Positions 18,665 to 26,439 of a stretch of DNA of 64,000 bases are shown in pieces. A program made the translations under genes and the position numbers. A model generated the notes under the pieces. That model did no database searches. It was not told where the DNA came from and saw only the letters and a program-made list of their open reading frames with translations. This stretch comes from an uncultured Clostridia bacterium (lineage in GTDB: Bacteria; Bacillota_A; Clostridia; TANB77; CAG-508): the NCBI GenBank assembly GCA_947628465.1, contig CANQZZ010000001.1, positions 1 to 64,000 of the forward strand. The letters are read 5' to 3'. The first letter of the stretch is position 1, and every line of letters begins with the position of its first letter.

Positions 18665-19350
18665 TGTTATATAGCGATGAATGCTTTGTTACTGATAGTT
18701 GTGTTAAGTATAGTAAGGGGTTGTGTCCTAGAGATTCTTTTTGTTTGAAGTTGTTTAGACTTGAGTCGTTGTATAATCTTGCAATGGTTTCAAGTACGCA
18801 AAGAAAACATTTAGATTTAAGAATTGATGCGGACGGAACGGATAGGGCGTCATTTGTTAAGTTAAAAGATATTGAAGATAAGATGGATGATTTTGTTAAG
18901 TCAGGGAGAAATCTCTACTTATATTCTTCAAACTGTGGAAATGGAAAAACATCTTGGTCTTTAAGACTTCTTCAAAGTTATTTTAATAAGATTTGGTATA
19001 ATACGGATATTTCTTGCAGGGCTTTGTTTATAAGTGTTCCAAGATTTTTTATCATGTTGAAAGATAACATCTCACAAAAGAATGAGTATATTAGTCATAT
19101 CAAGGAGAATGTTTTTGATTGTGATTTAGTAGTATGGGATGATATAGGAACTAAAGTTGGGACAGAATTTGAAATTGAGAATCTACTAACTATTATTGAT
19201 TGTCGTCTAAGTTGTGGTAAGTCAAATATCTATACATCAAATATGAATCCTATCCAGTTGAATGAAAGGATAGGGGAAAGATTATATTCTAGGATAGTAA
19301 ATAGCAGTGAATCTATTCAACTTCAAGGAAGAGATAAAAGAGGTATATGA
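18664..19350 (+). CDS. DnaC/DnaI-like AAA+ helicase loader
   Basis: 228 residues. Walker A SNCGNGKTSW near 90-98 and Walker B DLVVWDDIG near 154-161 define an AAA+ ATPase of the DnaC/IstB type; a sensor-1 SNMNP follows. The N-terminus has several cysteines (CFVTDSCVKYSKGLCPRDSFC) that could bind zinc or iron-sulfur. It starts on the last base of the previous gene. It should load the DnaB-type helicase encoded two frames downstream. Confidence 0.75.
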   Translation: MLYSDECFVTDSCVKYSKGLCPRDSFCLKLFRLESLYNLAMVSSTQRKHLDLRIDADGTDRASFVKLKDIEDKMDDFVKSGRNLYLYSSNCGNGKTSWSLRLLQSYFNKIWYNTDISCRALFISVPRFFIMLKDNISQKNEYISHIKENVFDCDLVVWDDIGTKVGTEFEIENLLTIIDCRLSCGKSNIYTSNMNPIQLNERIGERLYSRIVNSSESIQLQGRDKRGI

Positions 19351-19439
19351 CGTATATATCAGAAGATTCTGTTAGGAAGTCCTTTAAGAACGGTTGTTCT
19401 GTTGCTGGGCTAACATTTGTTTTGATGGAAGGTGAGTAA
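19347..19439 (+). CDS. 30-residue peptide between loader and helicase genes
   Basis: Short frame starting at ATG 19347, which overlaps the loader stop (ATGA) and follows AAGAGG. It encodes MTYISEDSVRKSFKNGCSVA and ten further residues and stops at 19437-19439, two bases before the proposed helicase start. The tight overlap on both sides suggests it is translated and couples loader to helicase expression. No function recognised; it may simply be a coupling leader. Confidence 0.4.
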   Translation: MTYISEDSVRKSFKNGCSVAGLTFVLMEGE

Positions 19440-19440
19440 C

Positions 19441-20697
19441 ATTATTCAGCTACAGTTTCTAAACAAATTACTTACTACAAAAGACACTTCATCTCTTCTT
19501 CTGAATAATTTCAATGAGGAGTACTTTAGCGACTATAGAGAAGAATACAATTGGATTATTGAGCATATTAGGAAGTATGGAACTTGTCCTGATATTTTGT
19601 CTTTTGTAAACAAGTTTCCTGATTTTGATGTAATAAAAGTTGATGAAAGTATAAACTACTTAACAGATGAATTAGTAGTTGATTATAACAAAAGACAGTT
19701 AGCAAGGATTTTTAACCAAGTAAGAGATTTATTAAATCGTGATAAGACAGAAGAAGCAATGACCTTATATACTTCTGCTGCAAATGATTTAGTAAAATCT
19801 TCAACTATGAAGACAGTAGATATCTTTCATGATACTTCTAGATTTGATGATTATGTAGATAAGTGTACTGATTTTGATAGATTCTTTGTTAGAACTGGAT
19901 TTAAGGAACTTGATAGTATTATTGGAGGTTGGGATAGAAACGAGGAACTAGCAACACTTGTTGCTCGACCAGGTGTGGGAAAAAGTTGGTTACTACATAA
20001 GATTGCATTGGCAGCAGCAGAGCAAGGATTGACGGTGGGTATATATTCCGGTGAAATGTCCGAAAACAAAGTTGGTTATCGTATTGATACACTAGTGTCC
20101 CATATCTCCAATACTGCTATTACAAGAGGATATGATAGTGTACAAACTGAATATAGAAACTATATAGAACAACTTCCAAAGAAGTTTAAGGGAACAATAA
20201 AAGTTTTAACTCCTTCCATGATAAATGGTGTTGCGGGTGTAACAGCATTACGAGCTTTTATTGAGAAAGAAAATCTGGACATGTTGTGCGTTGACCAGCA
20301 TTCACTATTGGAAGACGACAGAAAATCTAAATCCCCTGTCGAAAAGGCTGCAAATATTTCAAGAGATTTAAAGAATTTACAAGTACTCAAGAAAATTCCG
20401 ATTGTAGCAGTTTCTCAGCAGAATAGAGATGCAACGGAAGGTGGTCCAACAACTTCAAATGTAGCTCAGACTGATAGAATATCACAAGACAGTACAATAT
20501 TGATTTTTCTTGAGCAGAAAGATAAAGTTTTAACACTAAATTTAGTTAAAGCAAGAGATTCTGTAAATGGTGCAAAAATCCAGTATGCTATTGATTTAGA
20601 TAAAGGTTTGTTTACACCTGTTTCAAATTCATCGGAAGATAACTCAGAATCTTTAAGGCATGAATTTGAGTCAGTTGAAGAGGATGATATTTACTGA
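19441..20697 (+). CDS. Replicative DNA helicase, DnaB family
   Basis: About 418 residues. The N-terminal helical domain is followed by a RecA-type motor: Walker A RPGVGKS near 176-182, Walker B-like MLCVDQHSLL, the DnaB signature region KNLQVLKKIPIVAVSQQNR, and an arginine-finger region (TDRISQDSTILIFL). GTG 19432 lies inside the ribosome binding site AAGGTG; the ATT at 19441 is six bases after it and gives (M)IQLQFLNKLL, a normal DnaB-like beginning, so an ATT start is proposed. It unwinds DNA ahead of the fork with the primase encoded next. Confidence 0.85.
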   Translation: MIQLQFLNKLLTTKDTSSLLLNNFNEEYFSDYREEYNWIIEHIRKYGTCPDILSFVNKFPDFDVIKVDESINYLTDELVVDYNKRQLARIFNQVRDLLNRDKTEEAMTLYTSAANDLVKSSTMKTVDIFHDTSRFDDYVDKCTDFDRFFVRTGFKELDSIIGGWDRNEELATLVARPGVGKSWLLHKIALAAAEQGLTVGIYSGEMSENKVGYRIDTLVSHISNTAITRGYDSVQTEYRNYIEQLPKKFKGTIKVLTPSMINGVAGVTALRAFIEKENLDMLCVDQHSLLEDDRKSKSPVEKAANISRDLKNLQVLKKIPIVAVSQQNRDATEGGPTTSNVAQTDRISQDSTILIFLEQKDKVLTLNLVKARDSVNGAKIQYAIDLDKGLFTPVSNSSEDNSESLRHEFESVEEDDIY

Positions 20698-20698
20698 C

Positions 20699-21637
20699 AT
20701 GAGATTTGAGATAAAGAACAAAGTAATAGATGCGGATATTCTTGATATTATCTATAAGATAAAGAGAGATTCAAGAACAAATCTATTAAGGCAAGTACTA
20801 CCTAGTAAAAGTGAGATAAAAGTTTCTTGTCCTTTCCATTCAGAGGGAATGGAAAAACACCCTTCGTGTTATATTCACAGGTCATATGAAGATGAAACTC
20901 AACCTGGGACTGGGCACTGTTTTGCTTGTGGAGTTAGTTTCTCATTATCTGAATTAGTAGAAGAGTGTTTTCAACAACCAAAGGGTTTTGGAGATTATTG
21001 GTTGTTAGACAACTTTTCTGCAGGGTTTGTTTCAGATGTTCAGTATCTTCCCAGTATAAATATTGATTGTAGAAGTGCCCATAAATTCATGGATGAAAAT
21101 GAATTGGAAAAGTATAGATACTATCATGATTATATGTGGAAAAGAAAGTTATCCAAAGAAATCATTGACAGGTTTGATATAGGGTATGACCCAGAAAAAC
21201 AAATGGTAACATTTCCTGTCAGAGATAGGAAAGGAAATCTTTTGTTTATAACTAAACGTAGTGTTAAGACTAAATTCTTTAGTATTCCTAAAGACACTGA
21301 AAAGCCTCTTTACCTTCTTGACGAAATAATTAAAACAAGGGTTAGTAAAGCTGCAATCTGTGAAGGTCAGATTGATGCTTTAACTTGTTGGACATATGGA
21401 CTTCCTGCAGTTGCGACTATGGGGCAGATTAGTGAACACCAGATAGAAGAACTAAAGAAGTCAGGACTTAGAGTAATTATATCTTTGTTTGATAATGACA
21501 GTCAAGGTTATAAGATGCATTGTAGATTAAAAGATTCGTTAAGTTCGGAAATTCTTTTGATTAGACCGAAGTTTCCTTTAGGAAAAAAAGATGTAAATGA
21601 TATGACAAAAGAAGAGTTTGATGAAATGATGGCATAA
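20699..21637 (+). CDS. DNA primase, DnaG type
   Basis: About 312 residues. Zinc-binding motif CPFH near 44 with HCFACG near 78 (CHC2-like), then the catalytic Toprim domain with CEGQIDALTCW near 220 and SLFDNDSQG near 262. The C-terminal helicase-interaction domain of long DnaG is missing, as usual in phages. ATG 20699 directly follows the helicase stop; an earlier in-frame ATG at 20684 is also possible. It makes RNA primers at the fork. Confidence 0.85.
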   Translation: MRFEIKNKVIDADILDIIYKIKRDSRTNLLRQVLPSKSEIKVSCPFHSEGMEKHPSCYIHRSYEDETQPGTGHCFACGVSFSLSELVEECFQQPKGFGDYWLLDNFSAGFVSDVQYLPSINIDCRSAHKFMDENELEKYRYYHDYMWKRKLSKEIIDRFDIGYDPEKQMVTFPVRDRKGNLLFITKRSVKTKFFSIPKDTEKPLYLLDEIIKTRVSKAAICEGQIDALTCWTYGLPAVATMGQISEHQIEELKKSGLRVIISLFDNDSQGYKMHCRLKDSLSSEILLIRPKFPLGKKDVNDMTKEEFDEMMA

Positions 21638-21695
21638 GTTGGATATTTATGAAAAATATCATATAATAAGTTATAGAATAGAAAGGGAGTTTTAT

Positions 21696-22490
21696 ATGGC
21701 ACGAATTAGTTATGAAGAAGCACAGAATAACGGATCTTCTTATTCAAGTGAAAGAGGTTCGTTTGAGTTCTTTGCACTAAGAAACGATGGAGATAAGGCA
21801 GCTGTACGTATCTTGTATGATTCTCCGAAAGATTTTATCATTTACACCATTCATGATGAAGTTATTGAAAATCGTAATCGTAAGATCGGTTGTTTAAGAT
21901 CACCGAAAGGAAACTCTTCTGAATGCCCACTTTGTGCAGCGGGTAAACGGTCAAGAAATATCTTTTTAATTCCGATGATTCAGTATTTTCAAGATGAAAG
22001 TGGTAATATCTTTGGTAGTCTTGTTGTTTGGGAACGTTCGCTTTCTTATGCAAAGAAACTCGCAGGTATGATTGATGAGTATGGTCCACTTTCGGATGCG
22101 ATTATGCTTATTAAAAGAAATGGAGCTGCTGGAGATATTCATACAACTTATGATATTCTTCTTGGTAGTCCGAACGTATATCGGGATGACGTTTACTACA
22201 AAGATGAGGAAATTTTATCTGTAGCTAAAGACGAACATCTTTTTGATGGTTTGATTATTTCCCGTCCTTATGAAGATGTTGATTGCTATGTAAAAACCGG
22301 AAGATTCCCAGTAAAAGACGATGATGAAGAAGGAAGTACACCTTCTTGGGAAGCTACTAATGACACATCCGTAGATGTAGGAGGTCCAAAACCTTCTTTA
22401 CGTAAATCACCTTCTGCTTATCCAGAAAGTAAAGTAGACAAACCTATTCAGAGTCAAGTAGAAAGCAAGCGTCCGATTAGATACTATTAA
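21696..22490 (+). CDS. Single-stranded DNA-binding protein (phage, gp32-type role)
   Basis: 264 residues; ATG 21696 follows GAAAGGGAG (an upstream in-frame TTG at 21639 lacks a site). A beta-rich core contains a CPLCAAGKRSR segment, with another Cys 13 residues upstream (a possible zinc site as in T4 gp32), and an acidic, proline/serine-rich tail from about 210. The position between primase and polymerase and this architecture support the T4 gp32-like class. It would coat the lagging-strand template. A second, unrelated OB-fold SSB is at 50094. Confidence 0.6.
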   Translation: MARISYEEAQNNGSSYSSERGSFEFFALRNDGDKAAVRILYDSPKDFIIYTIHDEVIENRNRKIGCLRSPKGNSSECPLCAAGKRSRNIFLIPMIQYFQDESGNIFGSLVVWERSLSYAKKLAGMIDEYGPLSDAIMLIKRNGAAGDIHTTYDILLGSPNVYRDDVYYKDEEILSVAKDEHLFDGLIISRPYEDVDCYVKTGRFPVKDDDEEGSTPSWEATNDTSVDVGGPKPSLRKSPSAYPESKVDKPIQSQVESKRPIRYY

Positions 22491-22501
22491 GAGGTGATTA
22501 T

Positions 22502-23845
22502 TTGTCACTCTGGGGTGATGAATTTGTAATTGCTAAACCTGAGCCTAAGAAAGTAATCAAGAAAGTAAATAATCCACAGGAACCGAGAGTTGCGAAAACT
22601 TCATCTAAAAAGTTAGTTAATACAATGCCTGTCAATGATTTACTTGATTATATTTCAATCAATGTTGAAAAAACTTTGGGCAAGTATAAAGAAAATACTA
22701 TAACAATTACAAATATGGAAGAATTACACGAATATATAAGTAAAGCAATTTCAAACGGTGAAATTGCAATTGATACTGAAACTGATAATAGTCTTGACCC
22801 AATAACATGTAGATTGATGGGACCTTGTATTTATACCCCTGGTATGAAACAGGCTTACATTCCTATCAACCATGTTGATTTGCAAACAAGAAAAAGATTA
22901 GATAATCAGTTAACAGAGCAAGATGTGTATGAAGAATTTTCTAGGTTGGGTGATACAAAAGTCATAACTCACAATGGAAAATTTGATTATCAAGTATTGA
23001 AGTGTACTTGTGGTTGGAGCATGGAGATATACTGGGACACAATGATTGGTGTAAGAATTCTTGATGAGAATGAAAAACTTGCCGGTTTGAAGTTCCAGTA
23101 TATGGATAAGATTGATTCTTCTGATGAAAAGTATTCAATTGAAGAACTCTTTGAGGGAGTTGAATATGCAATAGTTCCACCGGAATTATTTGCATTGTAT
23201 GCTTCAACTGATGCTTATAAAACTTATAAGTTGTATAAGTGGCAAGAAGAACAGTTTAATCGTCCTGGAAATGAAAAACTTAAGAATCTATTCTTGAATA
23301 TTGAAATGCCGATTGTGGAAATTTCAGCTGAAATGGAACTAACAGGTGTTGAAATTGACATTGATTATGCGCATAGTTTAAGTGAAAAATACCATAAACT
23401 TGTCAATGATGTTGATGATAGAATCTCAAAACAATTGGACGAGTATAAAGACATTATTGCAAAGTGGCGACTAACACCTGAAGCAAATTACAAACCTTCA
23501 AAGATAAATAAGAAAACAGGTGAAGAAGGATTTGTAAAATCAAAAAGTGAACAACTTAAGGATCCACCAGAATTAACAAGTCCTTTACAGTTTGCTATAT
23601 TACTTTATGATGTATTAGGTATCCCGACAATTGATAAGAAAACTCCTCGAGGTACTGGTGAAGACATTCTTACAAAGATTGATAACCCTCTTTGTAAATT
23701 AGTTTTACAGAAAAGAGGACTAGAAAAGCTGATAGGAACTTATATTGACAAGATTCCTGAAGGTGTAAATAAAGCTGATAATCGTCTACATGCACACTTT
23801 AATCAGTTAGGAACAGATACAGGACGATTTAGTTCTTCCGACCCT
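22502..23845 (+). CDS. Family A DNA polymerase, N-terminal subunit, exon 1
   Basis: 448 codons from TTG 22502 (GAGGTGA upstream). Contains the 3'-5' exonuclease: motif I AIDTETD near 93, motif II NGKFDYQ near 158, motif III YASTDAYKTY near 234, then the beginning of the polymerase domain up to TGRFSSSDP (motif 1 region). The frame stays open into intron 1 for another 63 bases, giving false residues. The exon ends with U at 23845, and GACCCU pairs with GGGGUC at 23865-23870 (intron P1 helix). Spliced to 24725 it reads SDP-NLQNIPS, the expected family A sequence. Confidence 0.85.
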
Positions 23846-24724
23846 ACGAAATATTTGATGGATTGGGGTCATAAAATTCGGTTAATTCAGGGAAAGGCAG
23901 TTGCATAACCCTGAGCCAAGACACTCATATATCTACTAAGGAGGTACATGATATGAGGAAAATTCAATTCAATGAGGAAACCATTCAGGAGATAAGGAAT
24001 TTTGTGGCAGAAGGTCACAATATGAAAGAAATAGGAAATAGATTCAATCTAAAAGAAGATACTTTAAGAAGGGTTATGTTTGAAAATGACATAAAACTTG
24101 TTAATGCTCCAAATGTTAAGCGAATTGAAATAACTCCTGGAATTGAGAATCAAGTGTGTAATCTTTTTAACGATACAAAGATGAGAGTACAGGATATATG
24201 TGCTGAGGTAAAGATACCAAACTATATGTTACAAGTTATTCTAAAGCGTAACTTTACAAAAGAGCAGATTGATAAGAGAAATGCAGTTTTTTATCGTGAA
24301 AGTAAACTTGGTAACAAAAATCCAATGAAGGATTTAAGTGGTGAAAAACATCCGGAATACAAAGGATTAGTTGATACCGGAGACGGATATCTAATGTGTT
24401 TAAAACCAGATTGGTATACAGGAAGAAAGTCTCAGACATATGTTTATGTTCATCACATTGAGTTTTGTTTATCTACAGGAATTACTGAGATTCCAAAAGG
24501 ATTTGTTGTACATCATATTGATTTAAACAAGAAGAATAATGATATAAGTAATCTTGCTTTAATGACAATAAGTGCACATGGTAGATTACATGCTATGTTG
24601 AATAGAATGAGTAAGGTGCAGAGACTATCCGAAAATGGAGTAGGGGAAACCCGAAACGCCGAACAATGATTGTTATATGTATAAAGAACATATAAGGTCA
24701 TCGAAGATATAGTCCGATTTAATG
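23846..24724 (+). mobile_element. Group I intron 1 in the DNA polymerase gene, with HNH endonuclease
   Basis: Boundaries come from restoring the protein and from RNA rules: the exon ends in U (23845), paired as U-G in a P1 helix with GGGGUC at 23865-23870, and the last base is G (24724). Conserved core elements are visible: CAGAGACTATCCG near 24619-24631 (R) and AAGATATAGTCC near 24704-24715 (S), whose GACTAT/ATAGTC form P7. The HNH endonuclease frame lies inside and ends between these elements. Group I self-splicing is strongly supported; the fine subgroup is not. Confidence 0.88.
23953..24669 (+). CDS. HNH homing endonuclease of intron 1
   Basis: 238 residues, with AAGGAGG 9 bases upstream. 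Two N-terminal helix-turn-helix-like segments (GHNMKEIGNRFNLKEDTLRRV and a second near 70-90) precede an HNH nuclease at about 165-205: VYVHHIEFC, VVHHIDLNKKNN, ISNLALM. Such intron-encoded enzymes cut intronless alleles near the insertion site and spread the intron. The gene lies in a peripheral loop of the intron; its 3' end runs into the R element. Confidence 0.88.
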   Translation: MRKIQFNEETIQEIRNFVAEGHNMKEIGNRFNLKEDTLRRVMFENDIKLVNAPNVKRIEITPGIENQVCNLFNDTKMRVQDICAEVKIPNYMLQVILKRNFTKEQIDKRNAVFYRESKLGNKNPMKDLSGEKHPEYKGLVDTGDGYLMCLKPDWYTGRKSQTYVYVHHIEFCLSTGITEIPKGFVVHHIDLNKKNNDISNLALMTISAHGRLHAMLNRMSKVQRLSENGVGETRNAEQ

Positions 24725-24970
24725 AATCTTCAGAATATTCCAAGCCATAATAAATCAATCCGAATGATGTTTAAGGCGAGTTCCGGAGAATCAGAAATCA
24801 ATGAAAATAATGGTTGGTTTAAGTTAGATAAGTGGTCAGAATTACAAACAATTGATGGTTGGATTAAAGTAAAAGATATTACTAAAGGAACAAAGGTTTC
24901 TGAAACTGAGTATATATCTGAGATAAAAGAATTTGATAGTTTTTATGTTCTTGTTAAGGTTTCAGAATAG
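24725..24970 (+). CDS. Family A DNA polymerase, N-terminal subunit, exon 2
   Basis: 81 codons plus stop. The first ~20 residues (NLQNIPSHNKSIRMMFKAS) are the polymerase segment just before motif A. The remaining ~60 residues are an insertion (GWFKLDKWSEL, DGWIKVKDITKGTKV) recalling the Hint/intein pattern of G-W-x-x-V-x-D-I-x-x-G. Similar inserts occur at this place in other phage polymerases (my recollection of the family). Here the frame ends at TAG inside the insert. Spliced N-subunit: 529 residues with exonuclease and thumb but no motif A. Confidence 0.75.
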   Translation, partial: NLQNIPSHNKSIRMMFKASSGESEINENNGWFKLDKWSELQTIDGWIKVKDITKGTKVSETEYISEIKEFDSFYVLVKVSE

Positions 24971-24987
24971 GTTGGTGGAGGTGTATT

Positions 24988-25044
24988 TTGATTAAGACAT
25001 TAAAAGTTAGGACAGATGATGTCTTTGTTGGTGGCGACTTCAGT
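24988..25044 (+). CDS. Family A DNA polymerase, C-terminal subunit, exon 1
   Basis: 19 codons from TTG 24988, which has its own strong ribosome binding site GGAGGTG (24977-24983). Encodes MIKTLKVRTDDVFVGGDFS, leading into motif A. The exon ends with U at 25044, and UUCAGU pairs with GCUGAA (25058-25063) as P1 of intron 2. Joined to 25325 it gives GGDFS-QQEPRLLAEYA, the canonical family A motif A, which contains the first catalytic aspartate. The separate start shows that the polymerase is made as two polypeptides. Confidence 0.75.
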
Positions 25045-25324
25045 TCACTATAAGTTGGCTGAAATAAAACTTTCTTAAACGGGGAAATCTTGTATGGAGT
25101 GGTTCACTTACAAGACAATCCCGTGCCAAGCTCATTTATCTTGTTAGTAATAATTAGTATGGATGAGTAGTGCGTAGAGACTATCGAAAAGGTAGGCGAA
25201 AGCTGAGTAACCGAGTAGAGTAGGCTTCAAGCGAAGTCGAAACAGAAAGATAACGAAAGTTATAAGAGTTAGTCCGACACTCCTAGTGATAGGAGAGAGG
25301 TGTAGCGAACCTCATAACTGAAAG
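25045..25324 (+). mobile_element. Group I intron 2 in the DNA polymerase gene, no ORF
   Basis: 280 bases without a protein gene, interrupting motif A between Ser and Gln of DFSQQEPR. The 5' site (U25044) pairs with GCUGAA at 25058-25063, with G25058 opposite U25044; the 3' end is G25324. Core elements: GTAGAGACTATCG near 25169 (R) and AGAGTTAGTCCGAC near 25266 (S), pairing GACTA/TAGTC as P7. The remainder is full of short hairpins (GGCTTCAAGCGAAGTC, ACTCCTAGTGATAGGAG). A minimal ribozyme that probably lost, or never had, an endonuclease. Confidence 0.87.
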
Positions 25325-26368
25325 CAACAGGAACCAAGATTGTTAGCTGAATATGCAAATGATTCCGCCATGATTGGAGCATATAAAGAAGGAAGAGATT
25401 TGTATGCAACTATTGCCGCAGGAATCTATAAGAACGATTATTGGGATAATATGGAGCATCGTCAAGACGGATCTCCTAATCCTGAAGGTAAGAAAAGGAG
25501 AAGCAATGTTAAAAACATTCTCTTAGGAATCATGTATGGTCGAGGAAATGCTTCTATTGCAGATCAGATTGGTTGTTCATTAGAAGAAGCTACAAAAATC
25601 ATTGATGATTTTTACAAAGGATTTCCAAAAGTAAAAGAATGGGTAGACAAGACAGTAGCTGATTGTAAAGAAAAAGGGTATGTTGAGGACTTCTGGGGCA
25701 GAAGAAGACGGCTTCCTGATATAATGCTTCCAAAGTATAGTATTAGAGATAAGAAAGAATCAGATCACCAAGTAAATGAGAATCCGCTATTTGGATCAAA
25801 AGGTATAGTAAAGAAAGAAAACAATCCTTTAGTTGGAAAATACAAAGAAGAAATATATAATAGTAAAGGGTGGAAACAAACAAGAGATATTAAAGATAGA
25901 GCCGCAAAAGATGGTATTGACATTAGAGACAATGGAAACTTTATAGCACAAGCTGAACGACAGAGCGTTAACTCAAGAGTTCAAGGTGGTGCTGCTACAA
26001 TGTCAAAACTAGCAATGATAAAAGTCTTCAATAATGAAGAATTAAGAAGATTAGGTTTCAGGATTGTATTGCAGATTCATGATGAGATTATTGGTGAGTG
26101 TCCAAGAAAAAATGCCGAAGAAGTTTGTGAATTGCTTTCCACTATAATGAAAAATGCTGCTCAGCCTGTTGTAAAGATACCTTTCAAGGCAGATACTGAG
26201 ATATCTCCTTGTTGGTATTACAATGATTTCAAAGATAATCTACAAGAAGAATTCAGGGCAGGTATCTGTTCCGGTAAATCCAAGGAAGAAGTTTATTTAG
26301 AAATAAAGCTAAAGTACTCGGAAATAACGGAAGAAAAATTAAAAGAATTCCTGAATGAAGTATTGTAG
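25325..26368 (+). CDS. Family A DNA polymerase, C-terminal subunit, exon 2
   Basis: 347 codons plus stop. Contains the rest of motif A (QQEPRLLAEYA), motif B RRSNVKNILLGIMYGRG near residue 60 of this exon, and motif C QIHDEIIGE near 245, so all polymerase catalytic residues lie on the C-subunit. About 90 residues between motifs B and C (HQVNENPLFG... to DIRDNG) look like a family-specific insertion. The spliced C-subunit has 366 residues. It replicates the phage genome with the N-subunit supplying proofreading. Confidence 0.88.
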   Translation, partial: QQEPRLLAEYANDSAMIGAYKEGRDLYATIAAGIYKNDYWDNMEHRQDGSPNPEGKKRRSNVKNILLGIMYGRGNASIADQIGCSLEEATKIIDDFYKGFPKVKEWVDKTVADCKEKGYVEDFWGRRRRLPDIMLPKYSIRDKKESDHQVNENPLFGSKGIVKKENNPLVGKYKEEIYNSKGWKQTRDIKDRAAKDGIDIRDNGNFIAQAERQSVNSRVQGGAATMSKLAMIKVFNNEELRRLGFRIVLQIHDEIIGECPRKNAEEVCELLSTIMKNAAQPVVKIPFKADTEISPCWYYNDFKDNLQEEFRAGICSGKSKEEVYLEIKLKYSEITEEKLKEFLNEVL

Positions 26369-26439
26369 TTTACATAAAAACAAAAGTGAGTTAATCCGAA
26401 TTCCCTCACTATAAAGAAAATTAGGAGATGTATGTTAAG

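Noticed and set aside
23846..23908. Extra 20 residues at the end of the polymerase exon 1 frame (TKYLMDWGHKIRLIQGKAVA)
   Set aside because: They are intron sequence read in frame, including the internal guide GGGGTC; splicing restores the family A sequence instead.
24725..25044. A functional split intein in the polymerase
   Set aside because: The insert resembles a Hint pattern, but no conserved Cys/Ser at the N-junction, no H-N at the C-junction and no C-intein half are visible, so protein splicing cannot be claimed.
25340..25400. TTG 25340 as start of a separate C-terminal polymerase protein
   Set aside because: It lies within motif A (after QEPR) with no ribosome binding site; the spliced frame from TTG 24988 restores a complete motif A.
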